A stretch of DNA of 64,000 nt from Aquabacterium sp. Its GTDB lineage: Bacteria > Pseudomonadota > Gammaproteobacteria > Burkholderiales > Burkholderiaceae_C. The notes under the pieces were generated by a model, which saw only the letters and a list, made by a program, of their open reading frames with translations, was not told the origin of the DNA and did no database searches. The position numbers and the translations under genes were made by a program. The stretch spans positions 62,001 through 126,000 of the forward strand of contig NZ_JAUSAR010000067.1 in assembly GCF_030652515.1 (NCBI RefSeq). Direction: 5' to 3'. Positions 38,140-48,601 of the stretch are shown here, piece by piece (within the stretch, counting starts at the first letter, position 1; the number at the start of each line of letters is the position of its first letter).

Positions 38140-39825
38140 ATGAGCTCTTCCTCCCAGGCCGTCACCCCCGCGCTGGTGACCCAGAAAGCCGTGAAGCGGT
38201 TGCCACGCTGGGCACTGCTGCTGTTCTGCATCGCCTACGTGCTGCCAGGGCTGTTTGGTCGCGACCCCTGGAAGGGCATCGACATCGCATCGTTCGGGCA
38301 CATGTGGAGTTTGGCAGACGGCCAGACGTCCTGGCTGCACCCCAACGTGGGCGGTGTTCTGCCCGCTGGCGGCGGCATCCTGCCCTATTGGCTGGGTGGT
38401 GCGTTCATTGCATTTCTCAGCCCCTGGCTCGACCCAGCTTTTGCCGCGCGCATTCCGTTCGCATTGCTGCTGGTCTCGGTCATGAGCCTCACCTGGTACG
38501 CCACCTACCACCTGGCACGCACCAAAGCCGCCCAGCCCCTGCCCTTGGCCTTTGGGGGCGAAGCCCTTCCGCAAGATTACGCCAGGGCCGTGGCCGATGG
38601 GTCGGTGCTGGCCTTGATTGCCAGCCTGGGTTTGCTGCAATTGGGCCATGAAACCACCCCTGAGCTTCTGCAACTGGCGGGTGGCACCTTGTTCATGTAT
38701 GGCCTGGCCGCGGCGTCAGTCCGCCCTTGGCAAAGCCGCCTGGCCACCCTGGTTTGCCTGCCGGTGATGGCAGCCAGCGGCAGCCCCACCGTCGCCATCG
38801 AACTGGCCGCGGCCGGCATGCTGATCTGTGCCTTGTCCGACGACGCGGTGATGCGCTCGCACATGAAGTGGGTGGCGGCCAGCGGCCTGCTGGCAGCGGC
38901 CTTGGCCAGCGCTTTGAGCTCCACCGGTTTGCCGGGATGGGCCCTGCGCATCGACCACTGGTCAGGCATTGGCCGGACCTTGCGCCTGTTCACCTGGTTC
39001 ACCTGGCCGGTGTTGCCGCTGGCGGCCCTGACAGTTTGGCACTGGCGACGCCAGGTGGCGCGCAGGCACATTGCCGTGCCGCTGTTTTCGGCGCTGGTGG
39101 GCTTTGCGGCCTGCATTGTCATGGATGCCAACGACCGGGCCCTGTTGCAAGCGCTGCCCGCCTTGGCGGTGTTGGCCGCTTTCGCCTTGCCCATCCTGCA
39201 GCGCAGCCTGGGTTCGGCCATCGATTGGTTTTCGGTGTTCTTCTTCACCACGGCGGCACTGCTGATCTGGTTGCACTATGGCGCCATGCACACCGGCGTA
39301 CCCGCCAAGATGGCGAGCAATGTCGCCAAGCTGGTCCCGGGTTATGCCGCCGATTTCTCATGGCCCTTGCTCATCCTGGGCGCCGTGGCCACGGCGGCGT
39401 GGCTGGCACTGGTGCGCTGGCGCACGGCCCGCCAGTCCCATGCTTTGTGGAAAAGCCTGGTGTTGCCAGCAGGCGGTGTTGCCCTGTGCTGGTTGCTGGC
39501 CATGACCTTGCTGCTGCCCCCACTGGATCAATCGTTGAGCTACCGCCTGCTGGTCAACCGCGTCAAGCGCCACGTACCGGTGGGCACGTGCATCGCCGCG
39601 CCCAACGCCTCGACAGGTTTGTTGACGGGGCTTGAGTATTTCGGGCGCTACCGTGTTGATGGCCTGACGCCACCAGACAAGGTTCCCAAGGCCTGCCCGG
39701 TCTTGATCTACAGTCTGCCCGCCAGGCAAACCGCCCCCTCTTTCCCAGGCTGGCGCCGGGTCGCACGCGAGAATCAGCGAACCCAGAATTCCGAGTCCGT
39801 GGCAATCTACCGCCGAGCCTCTTGA
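38140..39825 (+). CDS. Polytopic membrane protein, GT-C (ArnT/PMT-like) glycosyltransferase-like
   Basis: A 561-residue protein with about ten to twelve membrane helices. The opening segment has GLFGRDPWKGIDIASFGHMW, like the first periplasmic loop of ArnT/PMT family enzymes, where an acidic residue pair binds metal and lipid donor; here a single DI remains in this stretch. The C-terminal 90 residues are periplasmic (VGTCIAAPNASTGLLTGLEY, KACPVLIYSLP). It would transfer a sugar from a polyprenyl donor. It follows rpmE2 after its terminator and is convergent with phoR. Assignment is by topology and the opening motif only. Confidence 0.68.
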   Translation: MSSSSQAVTPALVTQKAVKRLPRWALLLFCIAYVLPGLFGRDPWKGIDIASFGHMWSLADGQTSWLHPNVGGVLPAGGGILPYWLGGAFIAFLSPWLDPAFAARIPFALLLVSVMSLTWYATYHLARTKAAQPLPLAFGGEALPQDYARAVADGSVLALIASLGLLQLGHETTPELLQLAGGTLFMYGLAAASVRPWQSRLATLVCLPVMAASGSPTVAIELAAAGMLICALSDDAVMRSHMKWVAASGLLAAALASALSSTGLPGWALRIDHWSGIGRTLRLFTWFTWPVLPLAALTVWHWRRQVARRHIAVPLFSALVGFAACIVMDANDRALLQALPALAVLAAFALPILQRSLGSAIDWFSVFFFTTAALLIWLHYGAMHTGVPAKMASNVAKLVPGYAADFSWPLLILGAVATAAWLALVRWRTARQSHALWKSLVLPAGGVALCWLLAMTLLLPPLDQSLSYRLLVNRVKRHVPVGTCIAAPNASTGLLTGLEYFGRYRVDGLTPPDKVPKACPVLIYSLPARQTAPSFPGWRRVARENQRTQNSESVAIYRRAS

Positions 39826-39843
39826 GGCAAACCGGGGCTTTGG

Positions 39844-41190
39844 TCAGGCCACACGCACACGCGCTGCCGGGACCGACAAGGTGAAGGTCGAGCCCTTGCC
39901 CGCCTCGCTGGTGATGCGCAACTCGCCGCCATGGCGTTGCGCCACGTGCTTGACGATGGACAAACCCAGCCCGGTCCCACCGGTTTCGCGTGAGCGGCTG
40001 CCGTCCACACGGTAAAAGCGCTCGGTCAGACGGGGAATGTGCTCCGGGTCGATGCCGATGCCACTGTCTTGCACACTGAACTCGCCACCACCTTCGGGCA
40101 AGGTGATCCACCTAACCTGAATGGCACTCCCATCCGGGGTGTAGCGCACGGCGTTGGACACCAGGTTGCCCATCGCGCTGAGCCATTCACTTTCAACGCC
40201 CGCGATTTCAGCTTGCAGCCCTGGCTCGTCGACTGAAAACGTCATGGGATGACGTCCGCGCGACAGACCAAGCCCGTCGTTCTCCAGGCGTTGCATCAAG
40301 CCATCCACCTTGATCCACCGATCGGACGATGGCCTGGGGCTGCCCTCGATCTGTGCCAAGGTCAGCAAGTCGGCCACCAGGGTTTGCATGCGCTCGGCCT
40401 GTTGGGCCATCAGCATGATCACTCGGGCTCGCTCGACCTCGGTCAAGGGCAAGGAGCCCATCGTTTCAATGAAGCCATTGAGCACCGTCAGCGGCGTTCT
40501 GATCTCGTGGGACACATTGGCCACGAAGTCGCGCCGCATGGTGTCCGAGCGCTCACGCTCGGTGATGTCTTGCGAGAGAATCAGCTTGAGTCCATCTCCA
40601 TAGCGTCGCACCTGCAATGACAGGTAGTCTTGCCCGCCACGCGGCATCAGGCACTTCACCGGCTCGCGGTAATCCCCCGCTTGCAGGTATTGAACAAAGG
40701 TGGGCTGGCGAACAAGATTGGTCACGCGCTGGTGCAAATCGCGAACAGGGTCGAGCCCGAAATGGTCGGCCGCCACCGTGCTGATCCAGGTGATGTGCTC
40801 GGTCTCGTCCAGCAGGATCACGCCGTTGGGCGAAGCCTGGATGCCCGACAGGAACTGCTCCAGGCGGCGTCGTTCTTCAGCGATGAGCTGATCTCGCTGC
40901 CGGATGACCCGCTGGACCCGGTGGGCGATCTCTCCCCACAAACCTGGCATCTCCGGCGCATTGGCTTCAGGCGTGCGCAGCCAGTCCAGGATCTGGTAAC
41001 CCTTCAGCGTGTCGAGCACCGACAAGGCCAACACGGCGGACGCCGCGCACAGCAGGGCCAGCATGGTCGGGTGCCCCACACGCTCGCCAAACCACCAACC
41101 GAGTGCCCCACCCGCCGCTGCAGTGAGCAGGCGAGCACTGACCCGGGACAGCAACCAGGAATTGGTTTTCTCGACGCCAGAAGACAGCAT
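39844..41190 (-). CDS. phoR: Phosphate regulon sensor histidine kinase PhoR
   Basis: A 448-residue inner-membrane sensor. Two N-terminal helices (residues about 10-60) are followed by a PAS domain (FLSGIQASPNGVILLDETEH) and a kinase core with VSHEIRTPLTVLNGF (phospho-His), NLVSNAVRYTPDGS, DSGIGIDPEHIPRL and TGGTGLGLSIVKH. It reads phosphate status through PstSCAB/PhoU. Start ATG 41190 overlaps the phoB stop; a GTG one codon upstream also exists. Last gene of the pst-pho unit. Confidence 0.94.
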   Translation of the reverse strand: MLSSGVEKTNSWLLSRVSARLLTAAAGGALGWWFGERVGHPTMLALLCAASAVLALSVLDTLKGYQILDWLRTPEANAPEMPGLWGEIAHRVQRVIRQRDQLIAEERRRLEQFLSGIQASPNGVILLDETEHITWISTVAADHFGLDPVRDLHQRVTNLVRQPTFVQYLQAGDYREPVKCLMPRGGQDYLSLQVRRYGDGLKLILSQDITERERSDTMRRDFVANVSHEIRTPLTVLNGFIETMGSLPLTEVERARVIMLMAQQAERMQTLVADLLTLAQIEGSPRPSSDRWIKVDGLMQRLENDGLGLSRGRHPMTFSVDEPGLQAEIAGVESEWLSAMGNLVSNAVRYTPDGSAIQVRWITLPEGGGEFSVQDSGIGIDPEHIPRLTERFYRVDGSRSRETGGTGLGLSIVKHVAQRHGGELRITSEAGKGSTFTLSVPAARVRVA

Positions 41191-41888
41191 CACGCAGCGT
41201 TGGCCACTTGCTGAGTCAAGCGATAGCCTGCACCCCGAACCGTCTCGATCAGCTGCGATCGGTCGACGGGCGACAGCGCCTCTCGCAAGCGCTTCACGTG
41301 AACGTCCACGGTGCGCTCTTCAATGAACACATGGTCGCCCCAGACCCGGTCCAGCAATTGCGCACGGCTGTGCACGCGTTCAGGATGGGTCATGAAGAAA
41401 TGCAGCAGCTTGAACTCGGTGGGGCCGATCTTGACCTCCTGCTCCCCGCGCGACACCCGGCGCGTGGCCGGGTCCAGGCGCAAGCCGGCCACTTCCACCG
41501 CTGAATCCAGGGCCTGTGGCGCTTTGCGGCGCAAGACCGCGCGAACACGGGCCATCAATTCGTGCGTCGAGAAAGGCTTGGTCAGGTAATCGTCGGCACC
41601 AGCGTCCAGGCCAGCCACCTTGTCCACCTCTTCGGCACGGGCCGTGAGCATGATGATGGGCAGCTCGCGGGTGCGCGCCTCGGAGCGCCAGCGCTTGGCC
41701 AGCGACAGGCCGCTTTGGCCAGGCAACATCCAGTCCAGCAAGACCAGATTGGGCAACACACGGTCAATTTCCGCTTGGGCGGCATCCGCCGTGGGTGCCA
41801 CGACCACCTCGAAACCCGAATGCCTCAGGTTCAATGCGATCAACTCGGCGATCGCCGGTTCGTCCTCAACCACCAGTACTCGGCTCAT
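41190..41888 (-). CDS. phoB: Phosphate regulon response regulator PhoB
   Basis: A 232-residue OmpR-type regulator. The receiver phosphorylation Asp is in LVLLDWMLPGQSG; the C-terminal winged helix has YSRAQL-like HSRAQLLDRVWGDHVF and RTVDVHVKRLREAL. It binds Pho boxes upstream of target genes; candidates are at 46572-46675. It lies between phoU and phoR in the same direction. Confidence 0.96.
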   Translation of the reverse strand: MSRVLVVEDEPAIAELIALNLRHSGFEVVVAPTADAAQAEIDRVLPNLVLLDWMLPGQSGLSLAKRWRSEARTRELPIIMLTARAEEVDKVAGLDAGADDYLTKPFSTHELMARVRAVLRRKAPQALDSAVEVAGLRLDPATRRVSRGEQEVKIGPTEFKLLHFFMTHPERVHSRAQLLDRVWGDHVFIEERTVDVHVKRLREALSPVDRSQLIETVRGAGYRLTQQVANAA

Positions 41889-41909
41889 GGGGGCTCCTGA
41901 CTGGATGGG

Positions 41910-42617
41910 TTATTTGATGATGGATTCAACGGCATCGGGCGTGTTGTGACGCACGTCGGTGCCCTTGACGATGTAGATGACCTGCTCGGCCAGGTTCTTG
42001 GCATGGTCGCCCACGCGCTCGATGGCCTTGGCCACGAACACCAGGTCGATCGAGGCCGAAATGGTCCGGGGGTCTTCCATCATGTAGGTGATCAGCTTGC
42101 GCATCAGGCCGTCGAACTCGGCATCGATCTCGTTGTCGTGCTTGATGACTTCCAACGCGGTTTGCGTGTCCAGGCGGGCAAAGGCATCCAGGGCCTTGCG
42201 CAGCGATGCCGTGGCCAGTTCGCACTCGAACGACACATCGTTCACCGGCAAGCGCAGGCGGCTGGACACGCCGGTGTTGATCAGGCGTTGCACCGTGCGG
42301 GCAATGCGCGCGGCTTCGTCGCCCACACGCTCCAGGTTGCCGATGGTCTTGCTGATCGCGATCAGCAAACGCAGGTCGCGAGCGGTGGGCTGCCGACGCG
42401 CAATGATGGTCGACAGGTCGGCGTCGATGTCCATCTCCATCTGATTGACCCGCTCTTCGCTGATCAGCACCTGGCTGGCCACTTCGCCATTGAAGTGCGT
42501 CAAGGCATAGATGGCCTGCCCCACCTGGGACTCCACCAGGCCGCCCATCTCGAGCACTCGCGTTGAAATGCCGCCCAATTCCAAGTCGAACTGGCTGGAC
42601 AAATGTTTTTCAGACAT
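41910..42617 (-). CDS. phoU: Phosphate signalling protein PhoU
   Basis: A 235-residue cytoplasmic helical protein that couples the Pst transporter to PhoR. Two PhoU repeats (DLELGGISTRVLEMGGLVES; IDAEFDGLMRKLITYMMEDP) with conserved acidic metal sites such as DNEIDAEFD. Placed after pstB and before phoB, the normal position. Upstream GAGAAG ribosome site. Confidence 0.95.
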   Translation of the reverse strand: MSEKHLSSQFDLELGGISTRVLEMGGLVESQVGQAIYALTHFNGEVASQVLISEERVNQMEMDIDADLSTIIARRQPTARDLRLLIAISKTIGNLERVGDEAARIARTVQRLINTGVSSRLRLPVNDVSFECELATASLRKALDAFARLDTQTALEVIKHDNEIDAEFDGLMRKLITYMMEDPRTISASIDLVFVAKAIERVGDHAKNLAEQVIYIVKGTDVRHNTPDAVESIIK

Positions 42618-42662
42618 GAATTCTTCTCCGTCAGGAATGTTCAGTGCTGGTAAGGCGCGTGA

Positions 42663-43448
42663 TCAGCCGAAGCGACCAGTGATGTAATCCTCGGTCTCTT
42701 TCTTCTTGGGCTTCATGAAGATGTCCGAGGTCGGGCCGTATTCGATCACTTCACCCAGGTACATGTAGGCCGTGTTGTCGGAGCAACGCGCGGCTTGCTG
42801 CATGTTGTGGGTCACGATCAGCACGGTGTAGTCGTCCTTCAACTCGTGGATCAGCTCTTCGATCTTGCCGGTCGAGATCGGGTCCAGGGCCGAGCAAGGC
42901 TCGTCCAGCAGCAACACCTCTGGCTTGATCGCGATGCCACGGGCAATGCACAAGCGTTGTTGCTGGCCACCCGACAAGCCCGAACCGCTTTGGTTCAGCT
43001 TGTCCTTGACCTCGTTCCACAAGGCCGCCTTCTTCAGCGCCCACTCCACGCGCTCATCCATCTCGACGCGCGACAGGCTTTCGAACAAACGCACACCAAA
43101 GGCGATGTTGTCGTAGATGGACATCGGGAAAGGCGTGGGTTTTTGAAACACCATGCCGACCTTGGCGCGAATCAGGGACACATCGTCCTTGCTGGTCAGG
43201 ATGTTCTGCCCATCCAGCAGGATCTCGCCCTTGGCGGTCTGCTCGGGGTAGAGCTCGAACATGCGGTTGAAGGTGCGCAGCAAGGTTGATTTGCCACAGC
43301 CCGAGGGGCCGATGAAAGCGGTGACCTTCTTCTCGGGCAGCTCCAGGTTGATGTTCTTGAGCGCGTGGAACTTGCCGTAATAGAAGTTCAGGTTGCGAAC
43401 GGCCAGCTTGGACTTCAACGGGGTTTGGTTTTGAACCTTGGCATCCAT
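42663..43448 (-). CDS. pstB: Phosphate ABC transporter ATPase PstB
   Basis: ATP hydrolysis subunit, 261 residues: Walker [16 protein letters not shown]-loop [10 protein letters not shown], signature [14 protein letters not shown], Walker [13 protein letters not shown] and [13 protein letters not shown]. Start follows a GGAGA site. It lies 40 bases after pstA; a hairpin covers the pstA stop. Confidence 0.97.
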   Translation of the reverse strand: MDAKVQNQTPLKSKLAVRNLNFYYGKFHALKNINLELPEKKVTAFIGPSGCGKSTLLRTFNRMFELYPEQTAKGEILLDGQNILTSKDDVSLIRAKVGMVFQKPTPFPMSIYDNIAFGVRLFESLSRVEMDERVEWALKKAALWNEVKDKLNQSGSGLSGGQQQRLCIARGIAIKPEVLLLDEPCSALDPISTGKIEELIHELKDDYTVLIVTHNMQQAARCSDNTAYMYLGEVIEYGPTSDIFMKPKKKETEDYITGRFG

Positions 43449-43478
43449 TTTTGGAATCTCCGGAAATTCTTTTCAACG

Positions 43479-43500
43479 CGCCAACGCTTCAGCGCTGGCG
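43479..43500 (-). other. Intra-operon hairpin between pstA and pstB
   Basis: The minus strand reads CGCCAGCGCT-GA-AGCGTTGGCG with one G-T pair, spanning the pstA stop. No T-run; could affect mRNA processing or stability. Function not established. Confidence 0.4.
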
Positions 43501-44349
43501 GAACAAGGTGCGCGCCACGATGTTGAGCGCCAACACACCCACGGTGATGATGAACACGCCAGCCCAGGCCAGCTTCTGCCAGTTCTCGTAGGGGCTCATC
43601 GCGAACTTGAAGATCGTGACAGGCAAGCTCGACATCGGTTGACCCAGGTCGGCCGACCAGAACTGATTGGACAAGGCTGTGAACAACAGCGGGGCCGTCT
43701 CGCCAGAAATGCGAGCCACCGCCAGCAAGATGCCAGTGACCACACCCGCACGGGCCGACTGCAGCGTGATCGAGGTGATCACGCGCCACTTGGGCGTGCC
43801 CAAGGCGTAAGCCGCTTCACGCAAGGCACTGGGCACCAGCGACAGCATGTTCTCTGTGGTCCGGATCACCACCGGCACCACGATCAAGGCCAGGGCCAGT
43901 ACACCGGCCCAACCCGAGAACGTCTTGGCGCGAGCCACCACGGTGGAGTAGATGAACAAACCCACCACGATCGACGGCGCCGACAGCAGGATGTCGTTGA
44001 TGAACCGCGTGACGCTGCCCAGCCAGCCCTTCTGGCCATACTCGGCCAGGTAGATGCCGGCCATGATGCCCACGGGCGTGCCAATCAAGGTAGCCAGACC
44101 GACCATCATCAGCGAGCCCATGATGGCGTTGGCCAGGCCACCGTCTTCCATGGGTGGTGGGGTCATCTCGGTGAAGGTGGCCAAGGCCAACCCCCCCATG
44201 CCCAGGCGAACCGTCTCGAACAAAATCCACACCAGCCAGACCAGGCCAAAGGCCATGGCCCCCAGCGACAAGGTCAAAGCCAGGGCGTTGACGCGCTTGC
44301 GGCTGGCGTGCCGCTTGCGGCGCATGGCATACAGTTCAGCCGTGCTCAT
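43489..44349 (-). CDS. pstA: Phosphate ABC transporter permease PstA
   Basis: A 286-residue membrane subunit with six helices and an EAA loop ([20 protein letters not shown], then [20 protein letters not shown]). The start overlaps the pstC stop by ATGA. Forms the phosphate channel with PstC, opened by PstB and supplied by PstS. Confidence 0.96.
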   Translation of the reverse strand: MSTAELYAMRRKRHASRKRVNALALTLSLGAMAFGLVWLVWILFETVRLGMGGLALATFTEMTPPPMEDGGLANAIMGSLMMVGLATLIGTPVGIMAGIYLAEYGQKGWLGSVTRFINDILLSAPSIVVGLFIYSTVVARAKTFSGWAGVLALALIVVPVVIRTTENMLSLVPSALREAAYALGTPKWRVITSITLQSARAGVVTGILLAVARISGETAPLLFTALSNQFWSADLGQPMSSLPVTIFKFAMSPYENWQKLAWAGVFIITVGVLALNIVARTLFRQR

Positions 44350-45305
44350 GAACGTGCTCCTTCAGATTTCTTCATGCGGGCCAGCAAGACCTTCGAGAAC
44401 GCCAGCACCACGAAGGTGATGAAGAACAAGACCAGGCCCAGGTAGATCAAGGAGGCCTGATGCAGGCCCTCCCCGGCTTCCGCGAACTCGTTGGCCAGGG
44501 CCGAGGTGATGCTGTTGGCCGCCTCGAACACCGACAAGGAATTAAGCTGGTTCATGTTGCCGATGACGAAGGTCACGGCCATGGTCTCGCCCAATGCGCG
44601 CCCCAAGCCCAGCATGATGGCGCCCACCACACCGGTCTTGGTGTAAGGCAACACCACCTTGGACACCACTTCCCAGGTGGTCGAACCCAGCCCGTAAGCC
44701 GATTCTTTGAGCATGGGCGGGGTCACATCAAACACATCGCGCATCACCGAGGCGATGAAGGGAATGATCATGATCGCCAGGATGATCCCGGCCGACAAGA
44801 TGCCGATGCCCACCGGGGGGCCCGAGAAGAACGCGCCGATGTAGGGAATGCCGTTGGTCAGCGACTGCAAGGGCTGCTGCACATAGGTGGCCAGGATGGG
44901 GCCAAACACCAGCAGGCCCCACATGCCGTACACGATGGACGGCACAGCGGCGAGCAGCTCAACCGCGATCCCCAACGGACGCTTGAGCCAGCTGGGCGAC
45001 AGCTCGGTCAGAAACAGGGCGATCCCGAAGCTCACCGGCACGGCGATCAGCAAGGCGATCATGGACGTGGCCACCGTGCCGTAAATCATGACCAGACCGC
45101 CGTAGCTGTCCTGGACAGGATCCCAATCGGTGCGCCACAGGAAGCTGAGACCGTATTCACGGATGGCCGGCCAGGCACCCACGATCAAGGAGCCGATGAT
45201 GGCCAGCAGCAGCGACAAGGTCAGCAAGGCGGCACCACGTGCCAACATCGCGAAAACCCAATCGGCCCAAGGGAGGCTCACGCGTCGGGGGTCAGGATTT
45301 TTCAT
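44346..45305 (-). CDS. pstC: Phosphate ABC transporter permease PstC
   Basis: A membrane subunit of 319 residues with six helices; EAA-like loop [20 protein letters not shown]. The start MKNPDPRRV is chosen because upstream codons are unusual for the genome; ATG 45374, with GGAGG 10 bases before it, is a real alternative giving 23 more residues. Separated from pstS by a hairpin (45430-45451) that likely reduces downstream expression. Confidence 0.94.
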   Translation of the reverse strand: MKNPDPRRVSLPWADWVFAMLARGAALLTLSLLLAIIGSLIVGAWPAIREYGLSFLWRTDWDPVQDSYGGLVMIYGTVATSMIALLIAVPVSFGIALFLTELSPSWLKRPLGIAVELLAAVPSIVYGMWGLLVFGPILATYVQQPLQSLTNGIPYIGAFFSGPPVGIGILSAGIILAIMIIPFIASVMRDVFDVTPPMLKESAYGLGSTTWEVVSKVVLPYTKTGVVGAIMLGLGRALGETMAVTFVIGNMNQLNSLSVFEAANSITSALANEFAEAGEGLHQASLIYLGLVLFFITFVVLAFSKVLLARMKKSEGARS

Positions 45306-45429
45306 GAAGGATGTTCGTCCTTGGGAAGGTGTCCCATCGGCACCGTCAAAGTCGGCGGGCAATATGGCAGTCATGGCGTGCGTGCCTCCATCCAAGGGTA
45401 CTGCGTTCAATCAGTTGTTCAACAACAAG

Positions 45430-45451
45430 CCGGGCGCCACGTGGCGCCCGG
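45430..45451 (-). terminator. Hairpin/attenuator between pstS and pstC
   Basis: A perfect palindrome, CCGGGCGCCAC then GTGGCGCCCGG, lying 24 bases past the pstS stop. No strong T-run, so partial termination or mRNA protection is more likely than full termination, consistent with the need for more PstS than permease. Confidence 0.6.
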
Positions 45452-45474
45452 TTTGCATCACCAGATTCTTCGGC

Positions 45475-46509
45475 TCACTTGTAAGCCAGTGGCTTGCCAG
45501 CGGCGTCGGTCACGGTGGCCCACTGCTTGCGGACCAGGTCCTTCACGCTCGCGGGCAAAGGCACGTATTCCAGATCAGCGGCCGTCTTGTCGCCACCTTC
45601 AAAAGCCCAGTTGAAGAACTTGAGAGTGCTGGTGCCTTGAGCGGGCTTGTCCTGGCTCTTGTGCAGCAGGATGAAGGTCGCGCCGCTGATGGGCCAAGCA
45701 TCCTTGCCAGCCTGGTTGGTCAACACCTGGTAGAAAGTCTTGTCCCATTCGGCACTGGCGGCGGCGGCCTTGAAGGTCAGGTCGTCAGGATGCACGAAAT
45801 TGCCTGCCGCATTCTTGATGGCAACGTGAGACATCTTGTTCTGCTTGGCGTAGGCGTACTCGACATAGCCAATCGAGTTAGGCAGGCGCTGCACGAAAGC
45901 AGACACGCCTTCATTGCCCTTGCCGCCAGCACCGGCCGGCCAGTTCACCGCCGTGCCCTCACCCACCGTGGACTTCCACTCGGCGTTCACCTTGGACAGG
46001 TAGTTTGTGAAAATGAAGCTGGTGCCCGAGCCATCAGCACGACGAACCACGGCAATGGCGGCATCAGGCAGCGGCACACCAGGGTTCAACGCCATCAGCG
46101 CAGGGTCGTTCCACTTGGTGATCTTGCCCAGGTAGATGTTGCCCAGCATTTCGCCGGTCATCTTGATCTGGCCAGGCTGGATGCCTTTGATGCTCACCAC
46201 TGGCACGACGCCCCCGATCACGGTGGGGAACTGCATCAGGCCATCCTTGGCCAGGTCTTCGTCCTTCAAGGGCATGTCGCTGGCGCCAAAATCCACCGTC
46301 TTCGACTTGATCTGCTTGATGCCAGCGCCCGAACCCACCGATTGGTAGTTGATGCGCATGCCGGTGGCCTTGTTGTAGGCATCAGCCCATTTGGCATAGA
46401 CCGGGGCCGGGAATGTGGCACCAGCACCGGTCACATCTTGCGCCAGCACCAGGCCGGTCGACAAGGACAACGTGACAGCCACCGCAGCTTGAATCATCTT
46501 GAATTTCAT
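45475..46509 (-). CDS. pstS: Phosphate-binding protein PstS
   Basis: Periplasmic phosphate-binding protein of 344 residues. The signal peptide is [20 protein letters not shown] with cleavage around VLAQ-DVTG. Ligand motifs: [36 protein letters not shown] and [18 protein letters not shown] ribosome site precedes the ATG. First gene of pstSCAB-phoU-phoB-phoR; a Pho box lies 63-80 bases upstream. Confidence 0.97.
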   Translation of the reverse strand: MKFKMIQAAVAVTLSLSTGLVLAQDVTGAGATFPAPVYAKWADAYNKATGMRINYQSVGSGAGIKQIKSKTVDFGASDMPLKDEDLAKDGLMQFPTVIGGVVPVVSIKGIQPGQIKMTGEMLGNIYLGKITKWNDPALMALNPGVPLPDAAIAVVRRADGSGTSFIFTNYLSKVNAEWKSTVGEGTAVNWPAGAGGKGNEGVSAFVQRLPNSIGYVEYAYAKQNKMSHVAIKNAAGNFVHPDDLTFKAAAASAEWDKTFYQVLTNQAGKDAWPISGATFILLHKSQDKPAQGTSTLKFFNWAFEGGDKTAADLEYVPLPASVKDLVRKQWATVTDAAGKPLAYK

Positions 46510-46571
46510 GTGTTCGCCTTTTAAAAACCTGTGACAGACAAATTTCTCAAGGTGGACTGTAGGTGGGCATT

Positions 46572-46589
46572 GTGACGAGTCTATGACAG
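46572..46589 (-). promoter_or_regulatory. Pho box upstream of pstS
   Basis: On the minus strand CTGTCAT-AGAC-TCGTCAC, two heptamers 11 bases apart against the PhoB consensus CTGTCAT-N4-CTGTCAC. A further single CTGTCAT is at 46615-46621. Confidence 0.7.
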
Positions 46590-46646
46590 GGTCGGCAGGA
46601 TTGTCACAAATCACATGACAGTCCGAAATGCCAGCCTGACGCCGGG

Positions 46647-46675
46647 TCGTCACAGTCGATTCACGTGAATGTCAC
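46647..46675 (+). promoter_or_regulatory. Triple Pho-box array facing the fasciclin gene
   Basis: Three heptamers at strict 11-base spacing: TCGTCAC-AGTC-GATTCAC-GTGA-ATGTCAC, close to the PhoB half-site CTGTCAC. It lies 65 bases before the fasciclin start. Confidence 0.6.
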
Positions 46676-46739
46676 ATGACTTTTTTAAGGTGCCAGGTTG
46701 CCCCAGGAGGTCTGCGGGCGAATTGACTGGAGTAGTCCA

Positions 46740-47255
46740 ATGCCCCTCTCGCACCAAACACGCAGCCTGCTGGCCACTGCCTTGCTGGCCACCCCCCTGC
46801 TGTGGAGCAACCACGCCGTGGCTCAAACCGCCAGCCCCGTGCCAACGACGGTGGTGGTCGTTGCTGCGCGCACCCCTGATTTGTCAACTTTCTACAAGCT
46901 GGTTCAACAAGCGGGCTTGACCGCATCGCTGGAAGCCGTTGGCCCTGTGACCGTGTTCGCGCCTACGAATGAGGCCTTCAAGGCCGTGCCCGCTGCCGCC
47001 CTGGACAAGCTGGGCAAGGATCCGGATTATCTAAAATCGGTGCTGACTTACCACGTGGTGCCGGGCGTCACGAAGATGGCCAACATGGGTGCCACCAGCT
47101 CCTTGAAGACACTGAATGGCGCTTCAATCGGGGCATCCAAAGCAGGCGATTTTGTCACGGTGGACGAAGCCCTGGTCACCCAAGCCGACCTGATCGTCGG
47201 CAACGGGGTGGTGCACCTCATTGACCGCGTGCTGATGCCCGCCGTCAAGAAGTGA
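46740..47255 (+). CDS. Fasciclin (FAS1) domain secreted protein
   Basis: A 171-residue exported protein. The signal peptide is at about residues 1-29 (SLLATALLATPLLWSNHAVA). One FAS1 domain follows with LSTFYKLVQQAGLTASLEAV, the FAPTNEAFKAVPAAAL motif, LTYHVVPGV and NGVVHLIDRVLMP. FAS1 domains mediate cell adhesion. The start ATG 46740 has GGAG nine bases upstream. It is divergent from pstS with Pho boxes between, suggesting phosphate control. Confidence 0.92.
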   Translation: MPLSHQTRSLLATALLATPLLWSNHAVAQTASPVPTTVVVVAARTPDLSTFYKLVQQAGLTASLEAVGPVTVFAPTNEAFKAVPAAALDKLGKDPDYLKSVLTYHVVPGVTKMANMGATSSLKTLNGASIGASKAGDFVTVDEALVTQADLIVGNGVVHLIDRVLMPAVKK

Positions 47256-47269
47256 TCAAAAAAGCCTGA

Positions 47270-48601
47270 TCAGGACTGAACCGCCTCGGCCAATTGCTCG
47301 GCGCAGCGGTTGGCCAGGCTGCCATCCTGCGCCTCGACCATGACGCGCAGCAACGGTTCGGTGCCCGAGGGGCGAATCAGCACCCGCCCACGCCCATCCA
47401 GTTGACGCAAGACGGCTTCCTGGGCCGCCGCCAGCGCCGAGCTGTTCTTCCAATCCTGCCCGGCCTTCAAGCGCACATTGATGAGGCGCTGAGGGAACAA
47501 GGTCACGCCTTCCAGCCAGGTCGACAAGCTGCGACCACTTCGGGCCACCGCCTGCAAAATCTGCAGCGCGCTGACGATGCCATCACCCGTGGTGTGGCGG
47601 TCCAGGGCGATCAAGTGGCCCGAGCCCTCTCCGCCCAATTGCCAGCCCCGGCTGAGCAATTCCTCGAGCACGTAGCGGTCACCCACCTTGGCACGCACAA
47701 AACCAACGCCGCACTCTTGCAGCGCCAGCTCGACCGCCATGTTGGTCATCAGGGTGCCGACCGCGCCAGGCACGCTCTGCCCCTGCGCCAGGCGATCGGC
47801 CACCATGACGTAAAGCAATTCGTCGCCGTTGAACAATCGGCCATCGGCGTCAACCAGTTGCAAACGGTCGGCATCGCCATCCAGCGCGATGCCATAGTCG
47901 GCGCGGTGATCCTTGACGGCTTGCACCAGCGCTTGGGGATGTGTGGCCCCCACACCATCGTTGATGTTGACGCCATTGGGCGAGCAGCCAATCGAGATGA
48001 CCTCGGCACCCAGCTCGTGAAACACCTCAGGAGCCACCTGATAGGCCGCACCGTGGGCCGCATCGATCACCAACTTGAGGCCCTTGAGCGACATGGACGA
48101 TGCGAAAGTGCTCTTGCAAAACTCGATGTAGCGCCCGCGAGCATCTTCCAGGCGGCGCGCCTTGCCCAGATTGGGCGACTCGACCCAGGCGGGGGCCACC
48201 TCCAGCGCGGCCTCGACGTCCTGCTCCCATTGATCCGACAGCTTCTCGCCCTGAGCCGAGAAAAACTTGATGCCGTTGTCGGCAAAGGGATTGTGCGAAG
48301 CGCTGATGACGGCCCCCAGGCTCAAACGCAGGGCGCGGGTCAGGTAAGCCACACCGGGCGTGGGCAAAGGCCCCGTCAACAGCACATCCACACCAGCGGA
48401 TGCAAAGCCCGCCTCGAGCGCCGACTCAAGCATGTAGCCGGAAATCCGCGTGTCCTTGCCAATCAGCACCGTGGGGCGGGCTTCCGAGCGCCGCAAAACC
48501 TGCCCGACGGCATGCCCCAAGCGCAACACAAAATCAGGCGTGATGGGCGTTTGACCAACCGTGCCACGGATGCCATCGGTTCCAAAATATTGTCTGCTCA
48601 T
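47270..48601 (-). CDS. glmM: Phosphoglucosamine mutase
   Basis: Converts glucosamine-6-P to glucosamine-1-P for peptidoglycan. Of 443 residues, [17 protein letters not shown] opens, the phosphoserine loop is [17 protein letters not shown], the metal loop is [14 protein letters not shown], and [16 protein letters not shown] ends it. An in-frame extension to 48949 overlaps folP and is rejected. ATGA overlap with folP. Confidence 0.96.
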   Translation of the reverse strand: MSRQYFGTDGIRGTVGQTPITPDFVLRLGHAVGQVLRRSEARPTVLIGKDTRISGYMLESALEAGFASAGVDVLLTGPLPTPGVAYLTRALRLSLGAVISASHNPFADNGIKFFSAQGEKLSDQWEQDVEAALEVAPAWVESPNLGKARRLEDARGRYIEFCKSTFASSMSLKGLKLVIDAAHGAAYQVAPEVFHELGAEVISIGCSPNGVNINDGVGATHPQALVQAVKDHRADYGIALDGDADRLQLVDADGRLFNGDELLYVMVADRLAQGQSVPGAVGTLMTNMAVELALQECGVGFVRAKVGDRYVLEELLSRGWQLGGEGSGHLIALDRHTTGDGIVSALQILQAVARSGRSLSTWLEGVTLFPQRLINVRLKAGQDWKNSSALAAAQEAVLRQLDGRGRVLIRPSGTEPLLRVMVEAQDGSLANRCAEQLAEAVQS

